Made by a program: the position numbers and the translations under genes. From Acidovorax facilis (GTDB lineage Bacteria; Pseudomonadota; Gammaproteobacteria; Burkholderiales; Burkholderiaceae_C), in contig NZ_JAMXAX010000006.1 of NCBI RefSeq assembly GCF_023913775.1, positions 41,830 through 105,829 on the forward strand: a stretch of DNA of 64,000 nucleotides. The letters are read 5' to 3'. Shown in pieces: positions 43,329 through 51,872 of the stretch (positions are counted from its first letter, which is position 1; each line of letters opens with the position of its first letter). The notes beneath the pieces were generated by a model. It did not search any database and was not told where the DNA came from. It saw nothing but the letters and a program-made list of their open reading frames with translations.

Positions 43329-44546
43329 ATGCAGGATGGGAAAGCCGTTCAGTTGCTGTTGAACGGGGAAGAGCACGGGCACGGCCACGTGGTCGAGAAG
43401 CTGCTGAAGCGGGCGGAACGCCTGGAATGCCTGGTGGCCTTCGCGAAGAGATCGGCCCTCGGCGACTTGTTGAAGCCCTTGCGCAAGGCGCTGGAAAGGG
43501 GATTGAAGGCCAGGTTTGCGATAGGTCTGGACTTCCACCTGACCGAACCCGAAGCACTCCGACAGCTCTTTGCGCTCGCCGAGAAGAACGCGCTCGTCCT
43601 GTACCTCAGCAACGCCAGCGACACCTTCCACCCGAAGATCTACGCCTTCCAGAACGGCAAGCAATGCTCGGTGATCGTCGGCTCGGCCAACCTCACCCAC
43701 GGAGGCTTCTACGGCAACTACGAGGCATCGGCCCTGGTCGACGACGCGAGCGGCGCGCTGATGGCATCGGTCACGCGACACCTCGATGCGTTGGTCGCGG
43801 ACAGGATTCTCGTGCCAGCGACCAAGCCCCGGATTGATGCCTACGAGCGGGAATACATCATCCACGACACTTGCCGGAAGGTGGCCAAGAAGCGTGCGCA
43901 GAAGGCGAGCCGAACCGAGGGGCCGGACTTCACGATCCTGGCCGACCTCCTGGAGCTGATGAAAAGCGACGATTCAGCGCATGGATTCACTGCGCAGAAG
44001 ACCGGCCGCAAGGGAAACCTGCGCAAGGCAAGGCGCAGGCTGGCAGAGCTGGCGGCCCTGAGCAGCAATGCCAGGAGCGACTTTCCGAGTCGCTACGACG
44101 CGCTGATCGGCCTGTTCCATTCCGGTGGGCTGCACCGCGGCAAGAGCCGGATCGCCAACCACCCAGGGCAGTTCGTGGCCGCAGTGGCGGACATCCTTGA
44201 CCGGCGCAACCTCTCGCCTGCCGAAGCGTTTACCGTTCTACATGGACGTTTCGGCGCCATCACCGGAGCAGGCATCAACCTGCTGACTGAGATTCTGCAC
44301 GCGCTGGACAACAAGCGGTTCGCCGTGATGAACCAGAACGCGGTGTCGGGACTGGCGCTCGCCGGCATCCGGGACTACCCACTGCATCCAACCAAGCAGA
44401 ACGTCAGCGCGGAAAGCTACGCAAGTTACTGCGGGCATGCCGATACGGTCAGACGGTCGTTGGGCCTGGACGACTTCACGGAGCTGGATGCGCTGTTCAA
44501 CTACGCCTATTGGCGGGAAACGGAAGAAGACGAAACGGCGGACTGA
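43329..44546 (+). CDS. PLD-family protein, inserted cassette
   Basis: A 405-residue protein encoded against the direction of all neighbouring ICE genes. The N-terminal ~140 residues form a phospholipase D-like domain: VAFAKRSALGDLL, FHPKIYAF (HxK) and VIVGSANLTHGGFYGNYEAS. One HxK motif suggests that it dimerises. The C-terminal ~200 residues are helical with a SRIANHPGQFVAAVADIL region I cannot place. Proteins like this occur as nucleases in defence loci and as stand-alone cargo. Exact 15-bp repeats flank the gene, indicating an insertion. Confidence 0.75.
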   Translation: MQDGKAVQLLLNGEEHGHGHVVEKLLKRAERLECLVAFAKRSALGDLLKPLRKALERGLKARFAIGLDFHLTEPEALRQLFALAEKNALVLYLSNASDTFHPKIYAFQNGKQCSVIVGSANLTHGGFYGNYEASALVDDASGALMASVTRHLDALVADRILVPATKPRIDAYEREYIIHDTCRKVAKKRAQKASRTEGPDFTILADLLELMKSDDSAHGFTAQKTGRKGNLRKARRRLAELAALSSNARSDFPSRYDALIGLFHSGGLHRGKSRIANHPGQFVAAVADILDRRNLSPAEAFTVLHGRFGAITGAGINLLTEILHALDNKRFAVMNQNAVSGLALAGIRDYPLHPTKQNVSAESYASYCGHADTVRRSLGLDDFTELDALFNYAYWRETEEDETAD

Positions 44547-44581
44547 CCGGATCACCCCACGGAAGGCGACCTGTTCCATCC

Positions 44582-44596
44582 ATCCCCTGGGGATAG
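44582..44596. repeat. 15-bp repeat and palindrome right of the PLD cassette
   Basis: ATCCCCTGGGGATAG is identical to 43215-43229 on the other side of the PLD gene. In both places AGCGATC follows within 7-9 bases. This is either a target duplication or two copies of a regulatory palindrome. Confidence 0.6.
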
Positions 44597-44602
44597 TCAA
44601 CA

Positions 44603-45790
44603 TCAGCGATCACGCAAGGCTTCTCGGAGCTGTGCCAGGTAGGCACGTGCCACCTCGGGGTCAGCGGCACGGGATGCCGGCGGTGACGATGGCGCAGGTG
44701 GCGGGGGCGCTGGCGGCGCCGATGCACTTTCTCCGGCCCAGGCCTTGAACTCTCCGCGGATCGCCTTCTGGATGATGCCGAACAGATAGCCGGCCGGGTT
44801 GCGCACCGTGCTGTTGCGGCAGCGTGCGGTCCATTCGTCGAGCACGGCCTGCCGCTGGGCTTCCTCCACCTGTTGCAACGCCACCAGCGCGCCGGCCTGC
44901 TGCTCGTCCTTCAGGCGCAGGAAGCGCTCGGGCAGCCGCAGGTTCTGCAAGGCCCGCGCGCGCGGTACTGTACGTACTTCTTTTATACGATTACTCAGTA
45001 CTTCAGTACGGTCCTCCTTCGGATTCCGAAGTGAGCCGTCCGGCGCGGGTTTCGGCCCTGCTTCGGATTCCGAAGACGGGCGCGCGCCATTCCGAAGCAG
45101 GGCTTCAGGGCCTTCTTCGGATTCGTGGTCCGCACCCTCCTGTGGATAACCTGGCGTCGTCCAGCCATGTCGCGCCATGCGCTGCGCCAGCACTTGCAGG
45201 CGGGTCGGCAGCGTGCGCCCGCTGAGCAGCGGGTCTTCGGCGATCTCCCGCAGCGTGTTCATGCCCACGACCTGCACTGCCTTCGCCGCGTGCGTGAGCG
45301 CCTGGCTCACCAGGCCCAGGTAGTCGGGATCTAGCTGCATTGCCTCGAAGGGCGAAAGTGGCTCGTCGTGCAGCACATAGAGGTTGCCCTGGATGCGGCC
45401 GGTCTTGGGATCGCGCCGTCGCCGCACCAGGCTGAGCCAGCGCGTCAGCCGCAGCAGGGTCAGGGCACGTGCCACAGTCTCGTGCGAGGCCTGCGCCGCG
45501 CAGGGCATCGAGGCTAAGTAGGGGCGCAATTGGTCGTAGGTGGGAAAGGCGGTCACGCCGTCGTCGTTGAGCTGCAGGCGGAACACCTGCCAGGCGTTTC
45601 GCTCCAGCGGTGTCAGGCGTCGGTCGAGGAAAAGTCTGCGCGGTACGCTCTCATGGCGGTTGCCGCTGAAGAGGAAGCCGTCGGCAACCGGCGCCGTTCC
45701 CTGCGCCGGCTGCAGGTGCTGCAGGGCCTCGTCGAAGAGCGCGGACAGCGCAATGGGGCCTTCGCGCCGTGGTGCGCCGCCCGTGGTCAT
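44603..45790 (-). CDS. STY4528-type ICE replication protein
   Basis: A 395-residue protein of the STY4528 pathogenicity-island replication family. The N-terminal ~210 residues include ERNAWQVFRLQLNDDGVTAFPTYDQLRPYL and ETVARALTLLRLTRWLSL, a winged-helix arrangement like replication initiators. Residues ~250-290 are disordered; the C-terminus has a helical EEAQRQAVLDEWTARC segment and ends in proline-rich and helical parts. The start at 45790 lies two bases after the DUF2857 stop. A plus-strand T/A-rich stretch inside (44980-45005) is unusual for this GC-rich gene. Confidence 0.8.
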   Translation of the reverse strand: MTTGGAPRREGPIALSALFDEALQHLQPAQGTAPVADGFLFSGNRHESVPRRLFLDRRLTPLERNAWQVFRLQLNDDGVTAFPTYDQLRPYLASMPCAAQASHETVARALTLLRLTRWLSLVRRRRDPKTGRIQGNLYVLHDEPLSPFEAMQLDPDYLGLVSQALTHAAKAVQVVGMNTLREIAEDPLLSGRTLPTRLQVLAQRMARHGWTTPGYPQEGADHESEEGPEALLRNGARPSSESEAGPKPAPDGSLRNPKEDRTEVLSNRIKEVRTVPRARALQNLRLPERFLRLKDEQQAGALVALQQVEEAQRQAVLDEWTARCRNSTVRNPAGYLFGIIQKAIRGEFKAWAGESASAPPAPPPPAPSSPPASRAADPEVARAYLAQLREALRDR

Positions 45791-45792
45791 GG

Positions 45793-46353
45793 CTATGCCA
45801 GCCCCTGGTCGATCCAGTTTCGTATCGCCGCCCACACCACCGACATCGGCAGGATCAGTGCCTCGGCCAGGTCCATGGTCAGCACCAGCATGGCCATGTC
45901 GTCGGTCAGTGCGATGTCGCGCTTGGTGACGGCGGCCTTCCAGTGCTCCCACAAGGCCACGTCCTGCTCCTCGCTCAGCACCGGATGCCGGCCCTTGCGC
46001 TTGGGCAGACCGAGGATGTCCCGACGCAGCGCCACTTCCTGGTGCGTGAGGCCGTAGAAACTGCTGACCATCTCCGTGCTAGCACCCAACCTCAGCATGC
46101 GGTCTACCGTGGCGATCTCCTGCTCCACGTCATGCACCTGGCTCAGCAGCCGCTGCAACACCTCGCGGTTGACCGACACCGAACACCACGACACTGTGGC
46201 ATTGACCAGCATGCTCACGAGTTCGGGATGCTTCAGCGCATCCAGCTCCTCCTCGCCGAAGCCCATCGCCTTGCAGCGGCGCAGTTGACCGTTGCGCAGG
46301 TCATGCAGCGCCTGGGCGATGACGGCCTGGTTGAGCGGGTGCGGTGCCGACAT
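45793..46353 (-). CDS. DUF2857 protein, BisC-like ICE activator subunit
   Basis: A 186-residue protein matching DUF2857: LNQAVIAQALHDLRNGQLRRCKAMGF, LGASTEMVSSFYGLTHQEVALRRDILGL, then DDMAMLVLTMDLAEALILPMSVVWAAIRNW. The middle helices resemble FlhC/SetC-type activators. In ICEclc the DUF2857 gene directly after parB encodes, as I recall, one half of the BisDC activator that sustains transfer competence. The same order here supports that role by synteny. It is followed two bases later by the STY4528 gene. Confidence 0.78.
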   Translation of the reverse strand: MSAPHPLNQAVIAQALHDLRNGQLRRCKAMGFGEEELDALKHPELVSMLVNATVSWCSVSVNREVLQRLLSQVHDVEQEIATVDRMLRLGASTEMVSSFYGLTHQEVALRRDILGLPKRKGRHPVLSEEQDVALWEHWKAAVTKRDIALTDDMAMLVLTMDLAEALILPMSVVWAAIRNWIDQGLA

Positions 46354-46370
46354 GGGAGCCTCCTGCGCGC

Positions 46371-48014
46371 TCAGGACTCGTGGCCCGGGTCGCCGGCTTC
46401 CAGATCCAACAGCCGGCGCGCCAGGCGCAACAGACGGAACAGCTTCACCAGCCCGGCGTCGCTCAGGCGCGCGCCAAAGCCGCCGTGACCATGCAGCAGC
46501 GGCCCAAGGTCATCGGCCAGCCGCGCGCGATCCAGCCCGGTCGCGGGTGCCTGTGCGGCGCTCAGCGCGTGCAGCAGGGTCAGCACCGCACGCGCGAACG
46601 CCGGCAGCTCCTTCGCCTGGCCCACGGCCGGCGCCACGCAGACGAAGCCGATGCCGCCGTCGCTGGCTTCGATGTGGTCGGCCACCGCCGCCTCCCCGGC
46701 GATCTCGCGAGCGAACTGCGCGATATGCACGCGCAGGCGATCCGGAACGTCGAGGCCGGGCTCGATGTACCAGACATCCGAGATGGGATAGAGCCCGCCG
46801 GCCTGCACCGGGATCGCGCGCAGCGCATCGGCCTCGAAGTCGGGTAGCTTGTCGCCGAGCTGGTCCGCGACCAGGCGCTGGATGGACTGCAAGCGCTCGG
46901 TGGTCGGGGCCGGCGTCACGATGTGCCCCTGCAGGCGCTCGTCGCGCTGCCCGTCCTGGTCGTTTGGGGCAGCGGCCGGTGGTGCCGAGGGTGTCTCTGC
47001 CGGTGGCGCTGCCGGAGGGGTGTCCCGTGGCGTTGGCGCCGCTGGCGGCCGTTGCGGCGTGACGGCTGGCGCCGCAGGTTCGACAGGCGTTGCCGGGTTC
47101 GGCGCGGCCGGCTCGCTGGTCAATGCTCGCTGACGGCTTTCGCTGTCGTCGATTTCCAATGCCAACGTGTCGTAGTCCGCTTCCAGCAGCTCGGCCATCT
47201 GGCCCACCAGTTCGTCCTGCACGCGCTGGGGCGAGAGTCCCTCCGGCTGCGTGTCGAACTGCGACAGCACATCCTGAAACAGCGAAGCGAAGTCCACGGC
47301 CAGCGGTCGGCCCAGCGCACGCCGTTCCCAGGTGCGCTCGCACGCCTTGCGCAGCACCGCGAGCCGCTCCACCTGATGCCGGCCCAGCCCGCCGTAGAGC
47401 AGCGTCGGTATCGCCGGCAGCAGATAGCGCACTGCATCGTTCATGCGGCTGATGTGTGACTGCGGCACCGGATAGCCGTCGGCAGTCAGCCGCCGCGCGA
47501 GTTCGCTCTGCGACAGCGCCTGGCCGAATTCCTGCTCGTAGAACTCGCGCGCCTTCTCGATGCCCAAGGCCCGCTCGATGAAGGTCAGCCCGCCACGCAG
47601 CTCGTTCTCGGCCAGATGCCCGGTCAGCGCCACGATTTCGCCGCGTGCCGGCCACGGGCGGAACAGGCACGCAATGCGGAAGAAGCGTTCCTCCTTGGTC
47701 TCGCTCCACAACTCGCGCAGGATGGCCAGCCGCGTGTTGCCGCCGTTGCGAATGATGTAGTGCGCCTCGCCCGGCCTGCGCGTGATAGCAGGGGGCGCGT
47801 CCAGCCCGCGTCCGCGGATGGACGCCTTGATCTCCGCATAGGCCGGGTTGCGCGTCACGCGCGGGTCGTGGTCGTAGGGCCGCAACTGGTCCAGGGTCAC
47901 CACCATCGGCGTGTCGGCGATGGGGTCGCTCAAGGTCGCGGCCGAAGGGCCGCTGCGCTCGAAGCCGGTGGCCAGCAGCTTGGCAGCCATGTCCTGCGGC
48001 GTCAGCTCAGCCAC
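46371..48014 (-). CDS. ParB-family ICE protein (TIGR03764; BisD-like)
   Basis: A 547-residue ParB-like protein. The N-terminal ParB domain has VVTLDQLRPYDHDPR and a box-II-like RNGGNTRLAIL; a helix-turn-helix (LSQSELARRLTADGYPVPQSHISR) follows at about 155-180. A long Pro/Ala-rich linker (about 290-350) and a conserved C-terminal domain complete it. The GTG at 48014 follows AGGAGA and overlaps the small Shi-like gene by eight bases. In ICEclc this position encodes the BisD subunit of the master activator; segregation and activation roles are both possible. Confidence 0.82.
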   Translation of the reverse strand: MAELTPQDMAAKLLATGFERSGPSAATLSDPIADTPMVVTLDQLRPYDHDPRVTRNPAYAEIKASIRGRGLDAPPAITRRPGEAHYIIRNGGNTRLAILRELWSETKEERFFRIACLFRPWPARGEIVALTGHLAENELRGGLTFIERALGIEKAREFYEQEFGQALSQSELARRLTADGYPVPQSHISRMNDAVRYLLPAIPTLLYGGLGRHQVERLAVLRKACERTWERRALGRPLAVDFASLFQDVLSQFDTQPEGLSPQRVQDELVGQMAELLEADYDTLALEIDDSESRQRALTSEPAAPNPATPVEPAAPAVTPQRPPAAPTPRDTPPAAPPAETPSAPPAAAPNDQDGQRDERLQGHIVTPAPTTERLQSIQRLVADQLGDKLPDFEADALRAIPVQAGGLYPISDVWYIEPGLDVPDRLRVHIAQFAREIAGEAAVADHIEASDGGIGFVCVAPAVGQAKELPAFARAVLTLLHALSAAQAPATGLDRARLADDLGPLLHGHGGFGARLSDAGLVKLFRLLRLARRLLDLEAGDPGHES

Positions 48015-48243
48015 GGCCGTTCTCCTGCGCCTGCCGGTCGGCGCGGCGAAGCTGCGCGCGGGCATTGCGGTCGGCACGGTGGTCGCTCGCAGTCGAGCTG
48101 GTGTAGATCGACGCGCAGCCTTGTTTCGTGAATTTCAGGTGCCCGCCCGACGTGCGCACCACGCGCCAGCCTTCGCCCAGCGCGAACTCGATCAGCGCTC
48201 GCAGCCGTTCACGGCCGCGCGCCAGTTCATGCGCGCTCGCCAT
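48007..48243 (-). CDS. Shi-like small protein with HicA-type fold
   Basis: A 78-residue protein between ParA and ParB genes, the position of 'shi' in ICEclc. The sequence RALIEFALGEGWRVVRTSGGHLKFTKQG, with ARAQLRRADR at the end, follows the HicA/YcfA dsRBD-like pattern (G-W-x-x-x-R-x-x-G-x-H). No hicB gene accompanies it, so a toxin role is doubtful; nucleic-acid binding is plausible. It overlaps parA by 17 bases and parB by eight, so its translation is tightly linked to both. Confidence 0.72.
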   Translation of the reverse strand: MASAHELARGRERLRALIEFALGEGWRVVRTSGGHLKFTKQGCASIYTSSTASDHRADRNARAQLRRADRQAQENGRG

Positions 48244-49093
48244 GGCCAGCCCCTCCCGCATCGGCCCGGCCGGTGACCAGCGCGAAGTGCTCCCGCCACG
48301 CGGGAAACAGCTCGCCGGCCAGCGCGCGCATGGTGTCCAGCGCCGCGGGCGCCGTGCGCCCAGCCGGCTGCCGGTACTCCACCCGATGCACCGGCAATCC
48401 TCGTGTCGCAGCGCGCGGATAGGCTTCGATGGCCGGCACGTCGGTGTCCAGCACCTGCACGCCGGCCTGTTCTTGGAACACCTGTCGCAGCGCCTGCTGG
48501 ACCAGCCGCGCGTTCGACGACACTGTATGCACACGGTTGATGAGCAGGCGCAGCTGCGGCGGTTCGATGCCCAGGTGCCGATACGGCGCGATGTCCTCGA
48601 TCAGTTGCAGCGTGCCGCGCCGCAGCTCGCGCGCCGCGAGGATTTCCGGCGTCACCGGCGACAGCGCCAGGTCGGACGCCAGCACCGCCATCTCCAGCAG
48701 CACGCTGCGCGCGCCCTGGGTGTCGATCAGCAGCAGGTCGTAGTGCTCGCGAAAGACCGGCAACAGGTTGCGCAGCCGCAGGCGCCCGTCGGGCGCGTGC
48801 AGCAGCAGTGTGTTCAGTTCGCCGCGGTCGTCGTTGGAGAGCACTAGGTGCAGGCCCGCGATCGCGGTGCGCGACACCAGGTGCTCAATGCGCCGCTCGT
48901 TGAAGGCGAGCATCTCGTAGATGCCGCCGGGCGCGCGCACGTCCAGCGTGAAGTAGCTCGACAGCGTGGGCTGCACGTCCAGGTCCAGCAGCAGCACGCG
49001 CAGCCCGGCATCGGCGATGAAGCCACCCAGGTTGGCCGCCGTCGTGGTCTTGCCCACGCCGCCCTTGGTTGAAATGATGGACACCACCTGCAT
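48227..49093 (-). CDS. parA: ParA/Soj-family partition ATPase
   Basis: A 288-residue ParA-type ATPase that, with the ParB-like protein, should secure inheritance of the excised element. The deviant Walker A KGGVGKTTT lies at residues 10-18, Walker A' LLLDLDVQPTLSSY near 32-45, and Walker B LLLIDTQGA near 120. The ATG at 49093 follows AGAGGAGA; the open frame to 49117 contains the ribosome-binding site. It follows the AlpA gene by 40 bases. Confidence 0.9.
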   Translation of the reverse strand: MQVVSIISTKGGVGKTTTAANLGGFIADAGLRVLLLDLDVQPTLSSYFTLDVRAPGGIYEMLAFNERRIEHLVSRTAIAGLHLVLSNDDRGELNTLLLHAPDGRLRLRNLLPVFREHYDLLLIDTQGARSVLLEMAVLASDLALSPVTPEILAARELRRGTLQLIEDIAPYRHLGIEPPQLRLLINRVHTVSSNARLVQQALRQVFQEQAGVQVLDTDVPAIEAYPRAATRGLPVHRVEYRQPAGRTAPAALDTMRALAGELFPAWREHFALVTGRADAGGAGHGERA

Positions 49094-49133
49094 GGGCTTC
49101 TCCTCTTCGTGTGGCATGAACCGAGAAGAAGCG

Positions 49134-49352
49134 TCAAGCGCGTTCTTTGAGGCGATCAGCGATCCACTGTTCGATCTCCATCGAGTCCCAGCCCACCGCG
49201 CGCACGCCCAGGCGCAGCGCCTTGGGGAACTTGCCTTCCTTCATCAGGCTGTAGATGTGCGCGCGCTTGAAGCCGGTCTTGGCTTCGACCTCGGCGCGGC
49301 GCAGGATGCGGTGTTCGGTCGGTGCTGCCGTGGCGGCGGTCTGCGAAGACAT
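49134..49352 (-). CDS. alpA: AlpA-family regulator
   Basis: A 72-residue AlpA/excisionase-type DNA-binding protein (ILRRAEVEAKTGFKRAHIYSLMKEGKFPKALRLG as the winged HTH, then GWDSMEIEQWIADR). In ICEclc, alpA is the first gene of the operon switched on during transfer competence. The ATG at 49352 follows GGAGTGA; a GTG three codons upstream is in frame. Two tandem palindromes lie 75-110 bases upstream, the likely operator site. Confidence 0.85.
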   Translation of the reverse strand: MSSQTAATAAPTEHRILRRAEVEAKTGFKRAHIYSLMKEGKFPKALRLGVRAVGWDSMEIEQWIADRLKERA

Positions 49353-49425
49353 GAGGGTCACTCCTTAACGCTCAGTGGCGCTGATTGGCGTGACTCGAAT
49401 TAAAAACGCCGCGTTGAAGAAAGAC

Positions 49426-49460
49426 ACCGCAAATGCGGTATCCGCGACCGCAGATACGGT
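49426..49460 (-). promoter_or_regulatory. Tandem palindromes in the alpA promoter region
   Basis: ACCGCA-AA-TGCGGT (49426-49439, perfect) and ACCGCA-GA-TACGGT (49447-49460, one mismatch) lie with centres 21 bp apart, two helical turns, on the same DNA face. They sit between the upstream gene's stop and the alpA start, the expected binding site of the operon's activator or repressor. Confidence 0.65.
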
Positions 49461-49470
49461 CTGGCATCGC

Positions 49471-50232
49471 TCAGGAATTTGTGCTCTGCAAATTGCGCCG
49501 AGCCAGTGCGAACTTGGCCTGCAGGGTGCGCTCGGTGATGCCCATCGCGTTGCCGTGGTGCGCCACCATCGCGCTGATGATGGCCTCCTGCGTCAGGAAG
49601 CTGGAATACGGCATGCCGCTAGGCGACTTGCCCAGCAGCAGCGTCAGTAACCCGCCAACGATGTTCAGGTAGGTCGATTCGCTGCGCGGCCCCGGCGTGT
49701 TCGCACGCTCCGCGTCAGCCGCGCAGGCGGCGTGCGTTTTCAGCAGCGCCTCGTGCTCGGCGCGCAGCGTCTCGTGCACGCCCAAGTGTTCCGCCAGCCG
49801 CGCCTTGATCACTTCCCGCTCGACCAGCAATGCGCCCACTGTGTCCAGGCTGATCGCCGGGTGAAGCGCACGCTCGATCTCATCGAACAGAAACACCGGT
49901 TTCTCGCCGGGGTAGTAGTGCGCCATCCAGGCTTTCAGATCGACGTGCCGCACGGTCAGCGACGGGTCGTCCATCGCCAGACCCTGCGTGTCCCGCCCCA
50001 AGCCATCCTTGCCATACGGCATTTCGCCGTGGGCCAGCGCATCGAAGATTCTTTCGGCATTCAACCGCAGCATCGGCCAGCGCGGAAACTCCGTTGCCTC
50101 CGGCAGAGGCCGCTGTTTCAAGGTCGCCAGGATGCGCTGCTCGGAGCGCAGCAATCCACTCCAGCGGATTGCCGCCTCGATCGGGCGGTAGTAGGTCTTG
50201 GCGCCATCGGCCATGCTGCTCGACTTCGGCAT
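49471..50232 (-). CDS. BisR-position ICE protein
   Basis: A 253-residue soluble protein directly upstream of alpA. It contains AIRWSGLLRSEQRILATL, a strand EKPVFLFDEIERALHPAISLDTVG, a helical stretch (VEREVIKARLAEHLGVHETLRAEHEALLKTHAACAADAERANTPG) and a C-terminal LSKSPSGM-type HTH-like segment ending ITERTLQAKFALARRNLQ. In ICEclc the gene at this position, of similar length, is bisR, which triggers alpA expression. Start at ATG 50232 after GGAGG. Assignment is by position and length only. Confidence 0.65.
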   Translation of the reverse strand: MPKSSSMADGAKTYYRPIEAAIRWSGLLRSEQRILATLKQRPLPEATEFPRWPMLRLNAERIFDALAHGEMPYGKDGLGRDTQGLAMDDPSLTVRHVDLKAWMAHYYPGEKPVFLFDEIERALHPAISLDTVGALLVEREVIKARLAEHLGVHETLRAEHEALLKTHAACAADAERANTPGPRSESTYLNIVGGLLTLLLGKSPSGMPYSSFLTQEAIISAMVAHHGNAMGITERTLQAKFALARRNLQSTNS

Positions 50233-50763
50233 ATCGCGCGCCTCCATTCGTCATCGCACCGAGTCCATGCACGCGCACCCGCCGTACAGGCGGCGTGCGT
50301 GCCTGTCCAGGAATCTCCGGGCGAAACGAGCAGGTGGCGAAGCGGCGAATACCGTGGCATCGGTGATGCCGCCGGTTTCGTTGCGAGATGTGCGCCTTGT
50401 CGCGCATGGCGCCAGCACTCACAATTCGTAAGCCGCGAAACGTGCTGTCACCAGCGTCATTCGCGGGCACCATGTCTGACCCGGATAACCAGGCCGAAGT
50501 CTTTGCAGGGGAAAAGGCCCAGTAAAGCGCGATCAGCTCAACACGCCAGAGCCGATGCGCATACGGCAAGCACTGTTGCGCCGCGCGTCTTCGCTGTGAC
50601 GCGACGCGATGGGCATGCGAGTTTCATCGCAGGATGCCAACCGCAACCGCGAGCAACGCCTGAGTGCAACGCACCCGTGCACTGCGGCAATGGAGTCCCG
50701 CTGTGGCAAAACAGGTCTGGCGCTTTGACCAAAATGGAATCGGCCAACCCGCCTGAAGCAACC
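50233..50763. other. Intergenic region upstream of the BisR-like gene
   Basis: A 531-bp stretch without a supportable gene. It should hold the promoter of the BisR-like gene, in ICEclc activated by the LysR protein TciR, and a LysR gene ends at its right edge. I found no convincing promoter boxes or larger repeats. Confidence 0.4.
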
Positions 50764-51675
50764 TCATGCGGGCCGTTGCGTATCCAACGGCATATGGCCG
50801 ACACGCTGCGCACGGTCGATGAAATGGCGCAACGGCTCCGACATCGCGCCCTCGGGATGTAGCAGGTAGGTCGTCAGCGCCGCCGAGTCTTCATCCAGCG
50901 GCCGGACGATCACGTCCGCCTGCCGGCATGCCACCGCGTGCGCCGCGCTGGAAAATCCCACGCCATAGCCGGCCGCCACCAGGGCCAACATCAGCGAGTG
51001 GGTCGTCACGTACTCGGCCACGACCGGTGGCGTCTCCACCAGGCGAAGCAGTCGCTCGCATTGCCGGCTGCACTCCTCACACACCTGCGGGTGGCACAGC
51101 ACTAGCGGGTAGCCCATAACCTCTTCCAGCGGCACCCGCTTGTGCACCAGCAAGGGGTGCCGCGCGGGTATGGCCACCACCAGCGGGTCTTGCCACACGG
51201 GCCTGGCGACCACCCCGGTCTCCATCTCGCCGGCCATCGCAAAGGCCGCGTCGTACAGGTCGTTGCCCAGCCCGCCCACCACCTGCGACAGCGGTGCCTC
51301 GAACAGCCGGATGCCCACTTCCGGCGCCTCCTCCCGGCACAGCGCGAGCAGCGCCGACAGCCGGGTCCGCCCGACACCGCCGGCCAAGGCGATGCGCAGG
51401 ATGCCCCGGTGTCCCGCCGCCACCGCCCGCGCCTTGGTCTGGGCTTGCTCAAAGGCCAGCAGCACGCGCCGGGCCTCCTCCAGGAACACCTGCGCGGCCG
51501 GGGTCAGGCGCACGCCGCGCGGCGTGCGGTCCAGCAGCGTCACGCCCAGGTCCGCTTCCAGTTGGCGAATCGTGCGCGACAGGGGCGACTGCTCCACATG
51601 CAGCCGCCGCGCCGCCCGGCCAAAGTGCAACTCCTCGGCCACGGCGATGAAACAGCGAAGATGGCGTAAGTTCAT
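50764..51675 (-). CDS. LysR-family regulator, possibly TciR-like
   Basis: A 303-residue LysR-type regulator. The winged HTH at residues 1-60 is typical (LRHLRCFIAVAEELHFGRAARRL, EQSPLSRTIRQLEADLG, LLDRT), followed by the effector-binding domain (LRIALAGGVGRTRLSALL and on). CHPQVCEECSRQCERLL is an unusual four-cysteine cluster that could bind metal or sense redox. In ICEclc a LysR protein (TciR) encoded near this end starts the activation cascade; this protein is a positional candidate. The open frame to 51801 is not part of the gene. Confidence 0.85.
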   Translation of the reverse strand: MNLRHLRCFIAVAEELHFGRAARRLHVEQSPLSRTIRQLEADLGVTLLDRTPRGVRLTPAAQVFLEEARRVLLAFEQAQTKARAVAAGHRGILRIALAGGVGRTRLSALLALCREEAPEVGIRLFEAPLSQVVGGLGNDLYDAAFAMAGEMETGVVARPVWQDPLVVAIPARHPLLVHKRVPLEEVMGYPLVLCHPQVCEECSRQCERLLRLVETPPVVAEYVTTHSLMLALVAAGYGVGFSSAAHAVACRQADVIVRPLDEDSAALTTYLLHPEGAMSEPLRHFIDRAQRVGHMPLDTQRPA

Positions 51676-51872
51676 GCACTTTCCCTCGAAGATGGAGTCC
51701 ATTCCTCTGACCGTAGGGAGCCGCATGAGCGCTTCCCGGTGGCGATGCCGGCCACAGAGGCTTTCCAGTCGCCGCCATCCGGCCTTCTGTCGCCGGCACA
51801 AGGCGGCGAGTGTCCAGGCAAGGCCGGGTTATTCCATTGGTGTTGCCATACCAGGCAAAATCACGGACAATC

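Noticed and set aside
44980..45005. A/T-rich patch in the STY4528 gene as a promoter or origin
   Set aside because: It lies within a continuous coding frame and has no repeats; composition alone is weak evidence.
48007..48243. HicA toxin of a toxin-antitoxin pair
   Set aside because: No HicB partner; position and overlaps match the Shi gene of ICEclc-type operons, so only a fold resemblance is claimed.
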